Assembly (NCBI GenBank): GCA_026545225.1
Contig: CM048845.1
Location: 60,392,033-60,456,032 of the forward strand
DNA: 64,000 nucleotides
Source of the DNA: Cornus controversa
Taxonomy: Eukaryota; Streptophyta; Magnoliopsida; Cornales; Cornaceae
Direction of reading: 5' to 3'
The notes under the pieces are model-generated. The model saw nothing but the letters and a program-made list of their open reading frames with translations. It was not told the DNA's origin and made no database searches. Positions within the stretch are counted from its first letter, which is position 1; each line of letters starts with the position of its first letter. Shown here in pieces: positions 23,258-44,300 of the stretch. Made by a program: the position numbers and the translations under genes.

Positions 23258-26200
23258 TTACAGAGTTGGGATGGACTTGGCTTGAATGAACTGTTTGATA
23301 ATGGCTTTCTCTTCATCAATGCGTTTCTTCTCTTCGGGATTCTTTGGCTTCACCTTCCGCTTCTCTTCCAATAACCACTTGAAAAGTTCCCGCTGCTGAT
23401 TCTCAGGTATTGGGTCACGTACCATCACAGGCTCCACGAGAGGCTCCACAAGAGGTGGAAATGAAAATGGTTTTTCACTCACTGGAGCAGTTGTAGTAGA
23501 AACTGGAGGAGATGGAACATCTGGCACTTCTCCCTCTATGCCCGTATCTTTCTTTTTTGTCCTCATGAAAAGATAAGCTACATATAGATTACACAGACCT
23601 CAGTCGAATAAGTAGGGTTACATCCCTAGAAACTACTGCATCAAGCAATGAAGAACCTTCAGAATAGTCATTCCTTGAGTTAATGTACCCATTAAATAAA
23701 CCAAGAGTCCACTAAATTATAGATCGATAAACTTAGAAGGGTATAAATCGTCTGATACAGGATAGAAGTCACCATTTACATATTAATATATCAGATAACA
23801 CTGTTTAGGGAATGATTGGTCATATTCTTTAAACTATTGCTAGTAGTATCAATAGCAGTTCACAGGGAAAGAATCTAACAAGTGCTTATCAAAAGTGCAT
23901 AACTGAAAAAAAAAAAAAAAGGATTCCAGAACATCAATATATTATTATTTTTTGATACGTCGTATCATCAATATACTAGTGTATGCCCATGCCTACGGCA
24001 CTATCTCGCAACCGTGATCGTTAGATAGAATGATTTTAGACCGTAGATAGCAAAAAACATTTTGGACCACATGATTGGTTTTATAACTACTTTTGACCGT
24101 TAGATTTGACTTTTTGTCCTTGTTATACCAAGCTTCTATATATATAAGTGTAATTGAGCCTCTCACCAAGGCATCTTCCTCATCAAACCACATAATTTAG
24201 GAGCAGTGACCAGAAGTTGTGTCCCTCAGGAACAAATTGGTAAGAGACTAAGAGTACTATAACTTATGACAGAAACCAAAAAAAAGGCAAAAGTTGTTTG
24301 TGTATTTGTTCCCATATATGTAAAAGTTTGGGTTCAATACTGGGAATATCAAGAAATTGCATTCCAAAATTATAGACATTGACAAAGAACTGCTAAAATG
24401 TCGAAAGAGAACTCCTTCATGTTGTTGTTGTTGTTGAGTATCATTGAAGCAAAACTTCTGCATTAAGCATGACAACAATGGAAAAGAATAACAGTTGGCC
24501 TCTCTATATTCATGCCCTCCAAAGGAAACAACATCTGATCAATTAGGCATCACCTAGTGATGGTGAATAAAGGCCATTGCATAGTTTAGTTCTGCTTATG
24601 CATAGTGCTCAGCTGGGGGGAGGGGAAGTGAGCTAGATACATACCCAACCTTTGACATTGTTTTGCACAAAGTGGCTGCTCTCAGGACTCTCGAGATGAC
24701 TCACATTTCTGATAAACTATCCAACTGTGTAACTGCAGTTTTTCACAAGACAACGTAGTCCAAATTTCTAAAATTCATGATTTATTAAAGGCTGTGATTA
24801 ATTTAAATATAAATGAAGAAGAAAAGAAAGAAGATAAACAAACAACAGCATGCCTAATCTCAACTTAGCACTAACAAGAATTATGTAGAATGAAACCAAA
24901 TAAAATAACTATTAAATTTGGCGAAGATATTTAACACTCATTTCCTTTTTCCCAATATTATAAAGTTCAGAACTCACTGAGCTGAAAAATCTCCTCACTT
25001 AATGATGCAAGTTGCGGACAGCAATAAGGTCCCAAACAAAAATTGGTCATGTCTTAAGCAGTTAAGAACTTGAAACAGTTGAAAGAATGCTAATACAGAA
25101 TTTTTCTGATTGATACAAAGCATAAACAGACTACAAATCAACAGCAGTCTCAAGCAAGAACACAAAGTAAAAATAGAATTACTATGGTTAAGAGTCTTAA
25201 GAAAGTATATCTTTTAATTGTTCAACCAGAAGATAACAAAGATTTAAGCTTTAATGATATGTTAATACTATGGTCTGACCCTTAATTTTCAAGAGTTTAA
25301 ACTATTTAACTACATTTATCAGCTTTAGTCTATTTGAACCCATGCAAGAGATGATAAAACTGCTCCTTCGAGGGTACAAAAATAAGTAAAGTGCATCTCT
25401 GAGCATTACAACCAAAGGCCATGAAAAATGACCCAACTGTTTAAAATAATTGCAGTACGTAATGCATAGATAAAACATGGGTAACCTATCTTACCTAAGT
25501 TCAGGTAAGTGTATCGGGTGAGGGGGTGTGTCTATGTGTCTGACCTCCTCGAACTAAAATCTTAGAATACAAGAATAGGTGTCCAAAAGTTAGATACGGG
25601 TATGTAGACATGTACTAATTACTATGCATGTAAATACATTACATGATTTATTTATAGTGCAATATTTAATGTTGTTGTTTTAAAAGAATATACTTAATTA
25701 TTACTTAGATTAAATGGGATGTGGTAAAAGAAAAAGGCTTTCATCTATCACACAGAAAGTAAACTCATCTCTACTATTAAATTTGAGCTTTTCTTCTTCT
25801 TCTTCTTTAATCATGCGATGTGAAGGATCGGGGTGTCCGATTTGAGTTTGTGTCAGACACATATCCAATACCCATACTTATGTCATGTCGTGTCAACATG
25901 GGTACATGAAGGGAAATAGAATAGCCGATGTACAAAGTGGGTAACTACTATCGAGTAACATTCAGGTCTTCATCTAATTCAATCCTCCTTCACTGCTTTG
26001 GAACCTCGTAGTTCCCAGCTTTTTGCACTATTTCATATCTGCATATACTATTTCGAACAACAAGTCCTAAAATCTGGGCTTAAAATGTTTAATCCTGTTA
26101 CTGCACAGGAGATTGAATGACAAATCTCTCCACATTTCAATTTTTGGGCTCTCGTCTCTCAAATGGAAGTATTGAAGCAGACATTCAAACCATGAAGCCA

Positions 26201-27810
26201 CACTCTCAGCAGTTACTGACCAAACAGCATGAAAACAACACTTACACAATATAAAATATATCAAGCTTCTGCTGCCCTTCAACCTATACAAATCAATCTA
26301 TACATGTGACCATCATGCAATAACTGAAATCATGGAAGAAAGGGAACCTAAAACCACTAAATATAAAAGAAACAAGAGGGGAAATAATAGTCTATACTTA
26401 TTCATCACATTGTGAACCCATTTCCATGCAACTTCCTTGCTCCTTTCATTACCATGAACTGAGTTTTTAAGGTGGATATGCATGTGATTATATTTCATTT
26501 AGTTACATAAACATATGCAGTATGCACCCCAACATATGCAAGCAAAACTGAAAAATCCACAATATTCTCATACCCATCTCAGTTTTACTCCTCCCTCATC
26601 AAACTCAACCTGTTAACGATTAACATAAATTACCCTCCACCAGAAAGATTCAAGGCTTATTTATGCATACAAAAAAGCAGGAGTGTGAATGACTGCACAA
26701 GATATAGCCAACTAAGGCATGTCCCAATTAACTTCCAGATTGGAACTCCCGAATTCAACTAGGAATTTCTTCCATCTGATTTTACTGTCGGCAAGGTAAT
26801 AAAAATAATCAAACTCTTCCCAAATTTGCCTATTTTCATGCACATTTGAACAAACCCAGAACATCCCTAGCACACTACACAATTTTCAAATAGATCCTAA
26901 AGAACACATATATAGTAGGTAAATCCCAAACAATGCATTTTGATTTCTTTTCTTAGACAATACGTCATTTTTCACCTGCAATTCGCTACATAAACAAAGT
27001 TTACTAGATTTTCTCCTGCACCCTCCCCTGAAATGTTTGACACCAAATGACTCCAAAAGATGAACAACGCCACTATGAAAATCCCCTGATCCGCAATGAA
27101 TAAGCCTTAATCAAATATTACTAACATGTAACTAGAAACTCCTTACCCTTTAGAACAACTAATTACTCATAAGAACAACACAAAGTTAGATTAGTAATCA
27201 CCATTCAAGACAGATCTAAAACCCTAATATAGAATTTGATTCATTAATTGAAAAGAGGTTAAGCAAGCTGACTAACATTACCTTGAAGTAATTTATAGGT
27301 TTAACAAAAACGCACATAAAAGCATATAATAAATATATAAATACAGAGAAAGAGAGAGAAAGATAGAGAGACCTCCAACGGCCAAATTGACAGTCAAGAG
27401 AATAGGCCAAATGAACTTGTAACGGCGAGCGAACGATTCCTTCGGTGGAGGAGGCGGTGGAGGGTTAGTCTTTGACGGAGGCTGAGTCCCCATTGACGAC
27501 GAGGATGATGGTGATGCCTGTTGTTGTTGATGATGTTTCAGCTGTGCTGTTATAAAACAATATATATATATACATATATATATATAAATATATATATATA
27601 AAATCAATCAAACAGAATATCAAATGATTTAAAAAAATGAAAACGAGAAAAAAGTAAAAGATTCTTCGTGTACGCGAAGCTATAAACAAAAGCAAAGAAA
27701 TCAAAACAACTGTTTTGTATACTACCAACTGTGTGTGTGTGTGTGTGTTTTTTTTTTATGTGTATACCTTTCTTGGGTTTGTTGGTGTAGAGCTTTGGAG
27801 CTTCGCTCAT
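23258..27810 (-). CDS. Conserved plant single-pass membrane protein, function unknown
   Basis: Three exons on the minus strand: 27768-27810, 27373-27546 and 23258-23577. Borders are GT-AG and the phases agree, giving 178 residues. The protein starts MSEAPKLYTNKPKK and then has a Gln/Ser-rich stretch, a seven-proline run (43-49), the basic SFARRYKF, and one hydrophobic helix (about 59-77, WPILLTVNLAVGAYLF). RTKKK follows, then a Pro/Val-rich linker and a charged C-terminal domain (PENQQRELFKWLLEEKRKVK, then PEEKKRIDEEKAIIKQFIQAK). I remember similar uncharacterised proteins across land plants but no assigned function. The second intron is 3.8 kb and carries a Helitron remnant. The gene starts 1.8 kb downstream of the helicase gene, same strand. 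Confidence 0.8.
23578..27372 (-). other. Large intron 2 of the membrane-protein gene
   Basis: 3.8 kb of AT-rich intron. Apart from the Helitron remnant (about 23976-24157) and a poly(A) run near 23907 I see no gene; short open frames are without family resemblance. Confidence 0.65.
23976..24157 (-). mobile_element. Small Helitron remnant, 3' terminus clear
   Basis: On the minus strand the segment ends with a short hairpin GTGCCGTAGGCAT, then GGGCATACA and CTAG followed by T. This is the Helitron 3' signature (hairpin about 10 nt before CTRR, inserted before T). A 5' TC is proposed at 24157 (TCAATTACACTTATATATAT), but the preceding base is not the expected A, so the 5' end is uncertain. No Rep/helicase, so non-autonomous. 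Confidence 0.6.
27731..27747. repeat. (GT)n microsatellite
   Basis: About 8 GT units followed by a poly(T) tract, in the first intron of the membrane-protein gene. Confidence 0.85.
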
Positions 27811-28130
27811 TGTTACTGATTCTATCTCTCAACTCTGCTCTGCTCTCTCTCTCTCTCTCTCTTTATGCACTTCTGTAGTAACCTTCGTTTCTTGTAAATA
27901 TTGATCCAATCAAAACCAAACCCTTGAAATGATGGCGTAGTAATTTTTAAACTATAACGGCGTCGTTTAGAGGAGTCAACTTCATTGACTTGCCAGTCGC
28001 CAGAGCCATGTTCGGTCCTTTGGATTATAATTTGTTATCCAATTTATGACTAAACAACAAAACTTCTATTTGATAATCAGATTAGTAAATTTGCATTCTT
28101 GCACTTAAACAATTTTACTTTTTTTTTCTT

Positions 28131-28431
28131 TTACAACTAATTAATGATAAAAATGTCCCGTCGCTTGAGCAGGTCCGAAAGATAATCAATAATAAAAAAG
28201 TTGTACCCAGTGTATAAGACTTTCGTTTGAGCAAAATCTAATAGAAGTGGATGACAAACTTCGTAGCCAATGCACAAGACTCCCTTCGTCTGAGAGATGT
28301 GAATGACGGCAAACTTTACCTTCATTTTTTGAAGAAGTTGCTCTTAAATTTCGAACTCGCGACACATTTTTTGAGTGAAAACACTTGTCATCACACCGAA
28401 CTCCAACCTCTTACAACTAATCAATAATAAA
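28131..28431 (-). mobile_element. Au-like SINE (28152-28410) with target-site duplication
   Basis: Minus-strand element of about 259 bp. A 21-bp direct repeat starting TTACAACTAAT flanks it (28131-28151 and 28411-28431, two mismatches). Inside, read on the minus strand, are an A-box-like GTGTGATGACAAGTG, a B-box-like GCGAGTTCGAAAT, and the Au-type block AATGAAGGTAAAGTTTGCCG, then repeated TTGTGCATTGG-like motifs and a T-rich 3' end. It lies between the membrane-protein and helicase genes. Confidence 0.65.
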
Positions 28432-29607
28432 TCACATAATTTGAAGTAAAATATGTTATTCACATTCCACTTTCTCTAAAACAAAAAAACACAAAATCAC
28501 GTTCTTATTTTGGAGGCATACACAAATATAAAAAGTGAGTATCCTTCCTGTGAATCAATTCTGCCAAAAGATCATTAATATAGATTTGTTTGTAGAAGTT
28601 TGTTTGAAGAAGTTATTAATTTTGGGTAATGTTTTACTTATTTGAATTTACTAAATCATAGTTTCCTTGAAGCAGAAAAATATATAAGAAATCGGAACGA
28701 ATCATGCTTGTCTTTTGCACAAGGTTAGCATAAAATTATTAAACACCACCAGAGTTCCGTGTATTAAAAAAATTTCACTAGTAACTCTATTTCATATTAT
28801 CTTTTAAAATAATGTGAAATAAAAATTTATTATTAATAAAATTCCTATAAATATGAAATTCTCGAATACTCAATAAATAATTACTCACCGACTTCTTATC
28901 ATCTAAACTAATAAGCTTTAAAATCACAAAATGTTCCCCAACTCCGGAAAAGTTCAGGCAATGTTCCGCCGTATTAAATTGGAATTGGAAAAAAAATTGT
29001 TTAGGAAAAAATTTCATCAACAAATTTATTTCAATTCCACCAATTCCAATTCCATACAACCAAACATAACCAAAATATAATTGGCTTTAGAATTCTCACA
29101 TGCCAGAGTCTACAGGTGGTGATGAAGTGAAACTGTTAAGCTTATCTCAAACTAAAATTGCAAGTTACCATGTAAAACTAAGCCTAACCAATCCAGTTTA
29201 TTTAACTAAAAATGTCTAGTGTTCATTGAGAGAATTAAAAAAACATTGAATGATCCATCCAAAAATAATCTATCGAGCTAACCAAAGAAGAATACAGCAG
29301 AGTGGGAAGTTTTGCTCCCTTAAGAACCTATAAATGATGCTAAGACTCGCGTTTATCTTACATATATTAACCAACCCTGTCACCCAAGTGGATTAAGCAA
29401 AAAACATTTGAGCTCCACCTACACATATCTAGTGGAATCCTCTACTTTTAAGAATAGATCATTAAGTTACATGAGTAACAGAAGAGGATAAGAGAGATCA
29501 AGATAGTTTGCCATTGATTGACCAACTAAAAGCCTTCCTGACATTGTGAGCACAGTTGCAATGATCTTTTCCTTGCAAGCATCCAGCTTGTGTATCATTT
29601 TCATTAA
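28432..29607. other. Spacer downstream of the helicase gene
   Basis: Includes the helicase 3' UTR side (29540-29607). A stretch at 28740-29070 ends in TTCCAATTCC repeats that look like an old MITE end. No gene recognised. Confidence 0.4.
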
Positions 29608-37167
<7,560 letters not shown>

Positions 37168-37559
37168 GATGTGTGTGTACACTTCTGGGTCAGATTAGGA
37201 TAGGTATAGATAATGGACTTGGAAGGTTTTGCAGATGGGTTTTTGAGTTTGTGGATTTTCTCTCTCTACAGAAAAGAGCCAAGCAGCTGAAATGGGGACG
37301 AAGCCCTCTCGAGACCCGTTTGTGATATGGGTCGACTTTTTCAGAGTTGCTGTTTACTTTCAACTCTGCTGCCGTTTAAAATTAGGGACGAGGATATCTT
37401 TGCATGAGTTTAGGAAATCCTTGTTTGGGAGAGTGAAATAAGGCGTTTGTTTCCACATGGTATTGTCTCGAAGTCTTTGGAGTAGGCTAACGCGTTTGGA
37501 ACCCTTTTTGTTTTGTCTTTTGTTGTGTACAGTAGTGAAGCAAAATATAAGGAGAATGT

Positions 37560-37930
37560 ATTCCATTAGGATTTTAAGAGACTTAAAAACAAAATACTAA
37601 GGAGGATGTATTTAATTATGATTTTAAAGAATTTTAAGAGACTTTAAAATTTTGAGTGTAATGAATTCAGACTTTTATAAACTTTTAAAAAGTTTATTCA
37701 AATCTGGCGGTATTCAATCCATACTTTTATAGACTTTTAAAAGTCCATACAAATCTGGCTGTATTCAATTAAAATTTTTATAAGTCTATAAAAGTTTAGG
37801 TGTATTCAAAAAGTCGTAGATTTTGAAGAATTTCATTAAATGGTGGATTTGATGGTAAAAGTTATAAATATCAAAACTCATAACAAATCCAACCTCTTCC
37901 CCACAGATTTTGATGGACTTTCTTTTTCTG
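37560..37930. repeat. AT-rich repeat with TTTTATAGACTTTTAAAAGT modules
   Basis: Several copies of a module like CTTTTATAGACTTTTAAAAG, spaced about 60 bp and accompanied by CAAATCTGG and GTATTCAAT, lie upstream of the helicase promoter. Related words recur near 41120-41215. This suggests a repeat or element ends, but boundaries were not found. Confidence 0.45.
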
Positions 37931-37931
37931 C

Positions 37932-38777
37932 AGAATACGCAGAGGCGGAACTAGGCATGGGCTAACCTGGGCTATAGCCCAGGTCCCAAAAAAAAAATTT
38001 ACTAGTACTCTGTTAAGTTGATTGTCCATCCCAGCCCAGCCCAGCCTATAAAAAATATGGTCAAAAGCCTAGCCCATAGAGCTTATACTTATCTCTAAAA
38101 CTTGTTTTCTTTCACTTAGTTAAAGAGAGATTCCCAAGCCATTCAAATTTTCAAAACAAACTTTTTAACAAAAAAAAAAAAAAGCAAATTTGTTGACTTT
38201 ATGGCTAGATTGTGGCGGAGACAAACGTGAATAACCGATTTATAGTTTGAACTGCAAATATTTTTAATCTGCGGTTTATCTCCAAAGAGTAATTAGCTTC
38301 AATAAAAATGAGAATGTATTAGCAATAACATCGATTTTAAGTACCCATTGTATACATGTACACTATTCAAGCATGTGTGAATAAAATATTTTAGCTTAAT
38401 ACAATTTGAAACTTATTGAAAAATATTATTATATATCTCCATCTATGTATAATTATATATATATATATATATATATTCACCATATATATAATTATATATA
38501 TATATATCCACCATTAAATAATAAAATTTATCTGGTAAAAAATAAACCAGTTTTTACAACCTCCCCACCTTCAAGAAATTTCATCCTCGAAATTTGCGTA
38601 CTCAATTTAAATCACAGTTCCATATAAAAACAAGATATGTACATAAATATGTACCCATAACATTTGTACACATTTTTATATACAATTTTTAATACATACA
38701 TACAACTATCTCACAGTGAGTGTCGGTCCAATGATGGAAAAGAAATAGAGAGTGGACATTGAAAATGAGGTGCAGGA

Positions 38778-38849
<72 letters not shown>

Positions 38850-39537
38850 CGAAAAGAAATGAAAATTTTTAAAAACTTTTTCAGTGATTGTGAATATGCA
38901 CCTTACTTTAGCCATGAGCTAGGTGAGGAGCATTTTATAGCCATTCGCAAAATTTATGGCGCCAATAATTTCTCTAAAATTCTTTTTAGTATCGATAGAG
39001 AAAATCGAGCTATAGCTGCTTTCTCTATGTCATATGAAGCCCACGCTAGGCTCATGGATCTCATTTGGGATTGCACATCAAGAATTATTGATCTTGAACA
39101 ACAGTGAGCTTTACTACAAGTTGAGTTGGTATACTACAAGCAGACAACGAATCAGAGTGCTCCTGGAGAGTTCATCTTCACAATCCTAATATCAAAACTA
39201 GGGAGATGTGAATGTGATGACAAACCTTAATGCTACATTAGGAGAAAATTATTCTTTTTAACCCCAATATCAACCCTGGAGAGGTGTGAATATGATGGCG
39301 AATCCTAACGAGGTGTTAGGAGAAAAAATTTCTTTGAACTCACAATATCAATAACGTGTTCAGTATGTATAGTTTATGATTATCTATAAATCTTGTTTAT
39401 GAATGAAATTGTGGATTGAATTTTGTATGCAAATTTCGAGGACAGAATTTTTTATTATTATATTTTTTTTGTCACCTATGTATATATATATTTAGCCCTC
39501 CCTACTTTGCAATCCTGGCTCCACCTTTGAGAATACG
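37932..39537. mobile_element. hAT element (37940-39529), non-autonomous
   Basis: The ends CAGAGGCGGAACTAGG and CCTGGCTCCACCTTTG are inverted repeats (CARAGGYGGARCYAGG). An exact 8-bp duplication AGAATACG lies at 37932-37939 and 39530-39537, the hAT signature. No hAT transposase is visible. The interior has a long (TA)n tract, a short open frame at 38859-39107 of unknown nature, and fragments resembling the end of a Gypsy polyprotein (AAATTTCGAGGA motif at about 38590 on the minus strand and at about 39434 on the plus strand). The body may therefore have picked up retrotransposon pieces. Confidence 0.75.
38782..38846. repeat. (TA)n microsatellite
   Basis: About 32 TA units inside the hAT element; shorter TA tracts also occur at 38455-38500. 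Confidence 0.95.
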
Positions 39538-41283
39538 AACAACCTTTCTCCATCTTAAGGTACACTCATTTTTTCTTTCTTGATTTTCTTCTCTCTCTTC
39601 TCAGATTCTCTCTTTTTCTATTCAATTAGGATTTTAAAAAAGTCATAGTACAAACAAAACCAAATGAATTGTACAAACAAAACAATCAATATATTAAAGA
39701 TCATCAATGCCAAAACTTAGTTCAGTGTATAGTCCAATTTGTATTATAACACCGAAATCAAGAATCGATTTTCAGAGAGTGCAGTGGATCTTTGATCTAT
39801 AAACAAAAATATATTAATTCTTAAAATTATATATATACGAGTTTGTTAGGGTGGTATTACTTTGTTGTTGAAAATAATGGTCCACTAAGGGCATGTACTT
39901 TCCATATATACCCACAGTCCACACTGTTTTTAATATGAAAATAATTTATTCAAAAGTTGTACGGATTTACAGTTTATTATATATCAATGCATATACACTT
40001 GTACGAATTTACTCTCATATAGATACTCATTTAACATGCTACAATGTTTATATATACTTGTACATATTTATACTCATATGTATACTCATTTAACAAGCCA
40101 TACATACAATAAAATGAATGTCTATATATCTTTTAAATATACAAAAAAGAAAAATAATTTTTTATAAAGAATTTCATATGAACAATATTTTATGGGGCAT
40201 CAAAAGTAGATATTTAGAATTTATTTGGTATAATTTTTTTAAAAAAAGTTTTATGTTTCAAATAAATGAAAATCAGAAAGTTGTACAAAAAAAATTGTTT
40301 TGTTGTAAGTTTTATTAAAATTGTTTTCTAAAAATTCAGTTACAAAAAAAAATTATTTGTAGAGATCTTTTATAATTTTTTGAAAATAATTTTTTCAAAT
40401 ACAAGAGTAACAACGAAATAATGTTAATGAATGGAGAGTTAGTATAACTTTGAATATGTGGAGAGATGTCGGACACAATGATAACAATGAGAACTAAGGA
40501 TATTGAGTAATGAATGTTAAATATTTTCCTTAAAATTTTTCTTTCAAACTTGTTATAAACTTGTCAATATACTTTTGTAAATGCCAGTTGTTTTTCAAAC
40601 TTGTTATAAACTTGTTAAAATACTTTTGTGAATGTCAGTTGTTTTGCGTTTGTTATAACTTTTGTTTTTCGTGAAAATTATGGTGCGCGTCATAGTAGCA
40701 TAATCTTTTTTATAAAAAAAATAACATATCTATATATCCTATCTATCTAATACAATGAGACAAATTAAAAAATATGAAAATATTTCATTTACCATGAGCA
40801 TAACATTTTTGTCATTAGTTAACATATAATACGAATAAAATCACAAAAGAAGAAACATGGTTTAGCCAATCCAAATCATATGTTCAACTTTTATTTTGAC
40901 ATATATTGTTTAATCATTCTTCGCACTGTTATGGGAAGAGATATATGTAACTTTGTATATATTCTTAATAATTCTATTGAATAATTTCAAATAGCAGAAA
41001 CCATAAATGATAACTTATTCATTTTGTATTATAAGTGTCCCTTGAACCATTGATTTACTTGTACGCAAAAATATAATTCAAAAATATAAATAAATAAAAT
41101 ATATTGAAGAAATCATTACTAAAAGTTTATAGAAATTCATGAAAGTATGTAATAAAAGTCTATATAAATTCATGAATTCTAGTTAAATTAATAGAAATTC
41201 ATGAAAGTCTATCACTTAAAAAAAAAATTTTAAACTCTTAAATATATTTGGGAACATTAGTTACGATGCGTATTTGATAACTT
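39538..41283. other. AT-rich spacer with a short tandem repeat
   Basis: No gene is recognised. A 51-bp unit is repeated about twice at 40543-40650 (CAAACTTGTTATAAACTTGT...). Modules like TAAAAGTCTATATAAATTCA near 41120-41215 echo the repeat at 37560-37930. Confidence 0.5.
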
Positions 41284-41322
41284 TAAGGGCCTGTTTGGTA
41301 TATGTTTTGTTTTGGGTGTTTC

Positions 41323-44300
41323 TGTTGCAGGCCTGCTACAGTACCCAAATTGAGGCCCAAAGCATATTTGGTAGAGGCCTGTTATGTTTTGCACAGTACT
41401 ATAACATTTTGATAAAAGAGGCCCAAACCCAAAACACCAAAATGGTGTTTTTGGGTGTTTCGTTACTGTAGCGCTAGAATCAACCGAAATAAAATTGGCC
41501 CAAACACTGTAGCGGAGGAAGCAAATGGCCCAATCTCAACACAGGTATATATCGATTTTTTAGGGTTTTGCTGCCGTTCCTTTCTGTCTCCTATGTGGTG
41601 ATATTGAAGGCGATCTGAAGGCGACTCTCAAGGCGATTATGGAAAATCCAAGTTTTGTGTTAGAAAACGACTGATCGAGGCATTTTTGAGACGCAAATCT
41701 TGAAAATATGTTCTGTTTTTGAGTGTTGCTGATCTCTATTCAGCTTCACTTCTATGTTCGACTCTCTTTGAAACTGATTTTGAAGGCGATTTTGTAGTTT
41801 TGTGTTGAAGGACGACCGATTGAGGTGTTTCAAACGCAAATCTTGGAAAAAGGTTATGTTCTCTCTCCTTTCTCTCTCATCGCTATTCGATTTCACTTTT
41901 TCGTGTTTGACTATCTATAATTTCATTCTGAAAATGAAATTTTTGTGTTGAAGGAGGACAAATCGAGGTACTTCAGACTCAAATTTTTTAAGTAGACCAG
42001 GCTCGACTGTAAGCATACGCTCTGTTCTCTCTCCTTTCTCTTGCTTTAGTGTTTGTTTATATATATGTATATAGATGTATATATATTTTTCTGTATATAT
42101 ATGGGTTTGTTCAATGATAATTTGTTGAAACTTCGTTTTGTTCTCTTCTTTCTCTTGCTCCAGTGTTTGTTTACATATATATATGTGTGTGTATATATAT
42201 ATTTATCTGTATATATATGGATGTCGTTCAATATATATTTGTGTGTGTATATATATTTATCTGTATATATATGGATGTTGTTCAATATTACATGCTCAAT
42301 GATTATTTGTTGAAACATTGATACTTGTTGATTTCTTGAATGGTATATTTGATTACTATACTTAATTTTGGACAGGCTATGTAAGGTAGAACAATTTCTT
42401 TCATGATCAGAAAATTTAATTGAAATTTATTTGTCTTCTTTTATTGTCGTTGATTTGGAAATAACATACTAAAAATTATTTACCAATAAAATATTAACAT
42501 ACTGAGAGTCCATAGCATATAAAGTGCATCATTTGAGCATGTTGAATCATATTTATAGGCTTCATGTGGTGATGAAACCAATAGCCCATAGTCTATACCA
42601 AGAAATGAATTCAAGTATTTAACCTTTACATTAATAATTGTTTGCCTAGCTATTGGTGTCTCCTACTTGGACTTGGAGAGAATATTAGTTGTTGGTGGTT
42701 TATTAGTGAAGAATTGGTTTCTAATGATAAGCTGATCTTGATTTGTTAAAAGGAATTGAACAAACTTGTGTTGATGTACCAATAAGAGTCATTTGGTTCC
42801 ATTCTTTTAAAACAGTATTTCCTCAAATTGAATATCTTTTTAACTCTTTGTTTTAGGAATTTTTAAAAGAATTTTCAAATTATTATATATGTTTTTAATT
42901 TTAGGGTTTAAAAATAAATAAACCAATAAAAAAAAATGTGATTTGAAATGACAGAATGTTTTATAACAATTTTCAAAAAAATATTACTCAACTAATATTT
43001 TGAATTTCTCTTCTTCTTTTTTCTTTTTTTGGTTATATGTAAACAAGAATCATTCTTAGTGCTTACAGTACTAAATTAAATGTATTTAAAAAATTTCGGA
43101 GTAAAAAAAGTGTAGTCTAGCAGTACCTTATTGGTCAAATAGACCTAATTAGCTGTTTGGTTGCTTTTCTCACAACTTTTACAAGTGACTAGTTGTTTCA
43201 CACTTAACAGAAGGCTGAAACAATGTAATTTGTCCAAAATGTGCTGACATAAAGGCACCATAAATATGGAAATGAGTACCAGGAAGAGGTTTAGGGCAAA
43301 GCTATTTGGAAGAAAAGCATGAAAAAAAAAGTAAGAATTAGAAACTGAAAATTGCTACTTCATGTGACAGGAACTTTTGGTCTATATTACTTTTTAGTTT
43401 TTAAAAAGATAAAGGTCACGGTTAACCTGTGCCCATGGAAAAAAAAATTATGTGTTCCTTAACTGTACTAGGATTTAGGGTTACTTAATTCGTACTCCTG
43501 AAATTAGTGGCCCAGAGGTGCTTAGTGCATCTACTACTCGTGTGATTTAAGATTATATTTTTTTTTATCCTTTTTATTTTATTTATTTATTTTTGTATTT
43601 CATTTTGTTGGATTAAGTCGGTTAATATTGCTCATTTGTTTTAAAACCATACTAAAGCTTTCATGCATAGTTCATGCTCAAATGGTCATGACTGAATTCC
43701 AAAGTTAGATGCTATTATTAGGAATTGCAATATTATTTGGTAATTTCTTGTTAGGTACGTCTTGCGCTTCAAGTAAATTATCAGCAAGATTAAATGAGGA
43801 AACTCATCAGATGATCTTCTAAGCATTGCTCAAATTATCATTCATGATAGTAACTTTTTACTAATTAATGACCTGTTTTTTTGTTTTTAGAATACTAAAT
43901 TTCATTTTCCTTTAAAATATGCATTATGTTGTGGGTTTTCTACAAGAACACTTCTATCCTCGTGAAATTTGCACTCTCATCTTTGAAAGGAAATAGAAGG
44001 AAAATCTTGAAATACTTATTTTGCTGTTTAAAGGAGATTTCTCCCAAAATTACTTTAAAGTTGTCAGCAGACTAATATGTTTTGCTCAGTATCATTCTTT
44101 TGTTTTCTATAATTTAATATATTTTCTAGGCACATAAATTATAATACAAGTCACATTTTCTATTTCTCACATATTCTCTGTCTCTTTAAATCAATTATGA
44201 ATATATAATTTCATGATTCTCAATACCTTTTTAAATTAATGAAAAGAGTACAAATTTGTTGAGTAGATAATTTCTTGATTGGAAAAGAAAAAAAATTACT

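Noticed and set aside
38859-39107. 82-codon ORF inside the hAT element as a gene
   Set aside because: No recognised domain and no second exon; it begins beside a TA microsatellite. Kept only as a note in the element.
42046-42318. ORFs rich in Ile/Tyr on both strands
   Set aside because: They are translations of TATATATG-type repeats.
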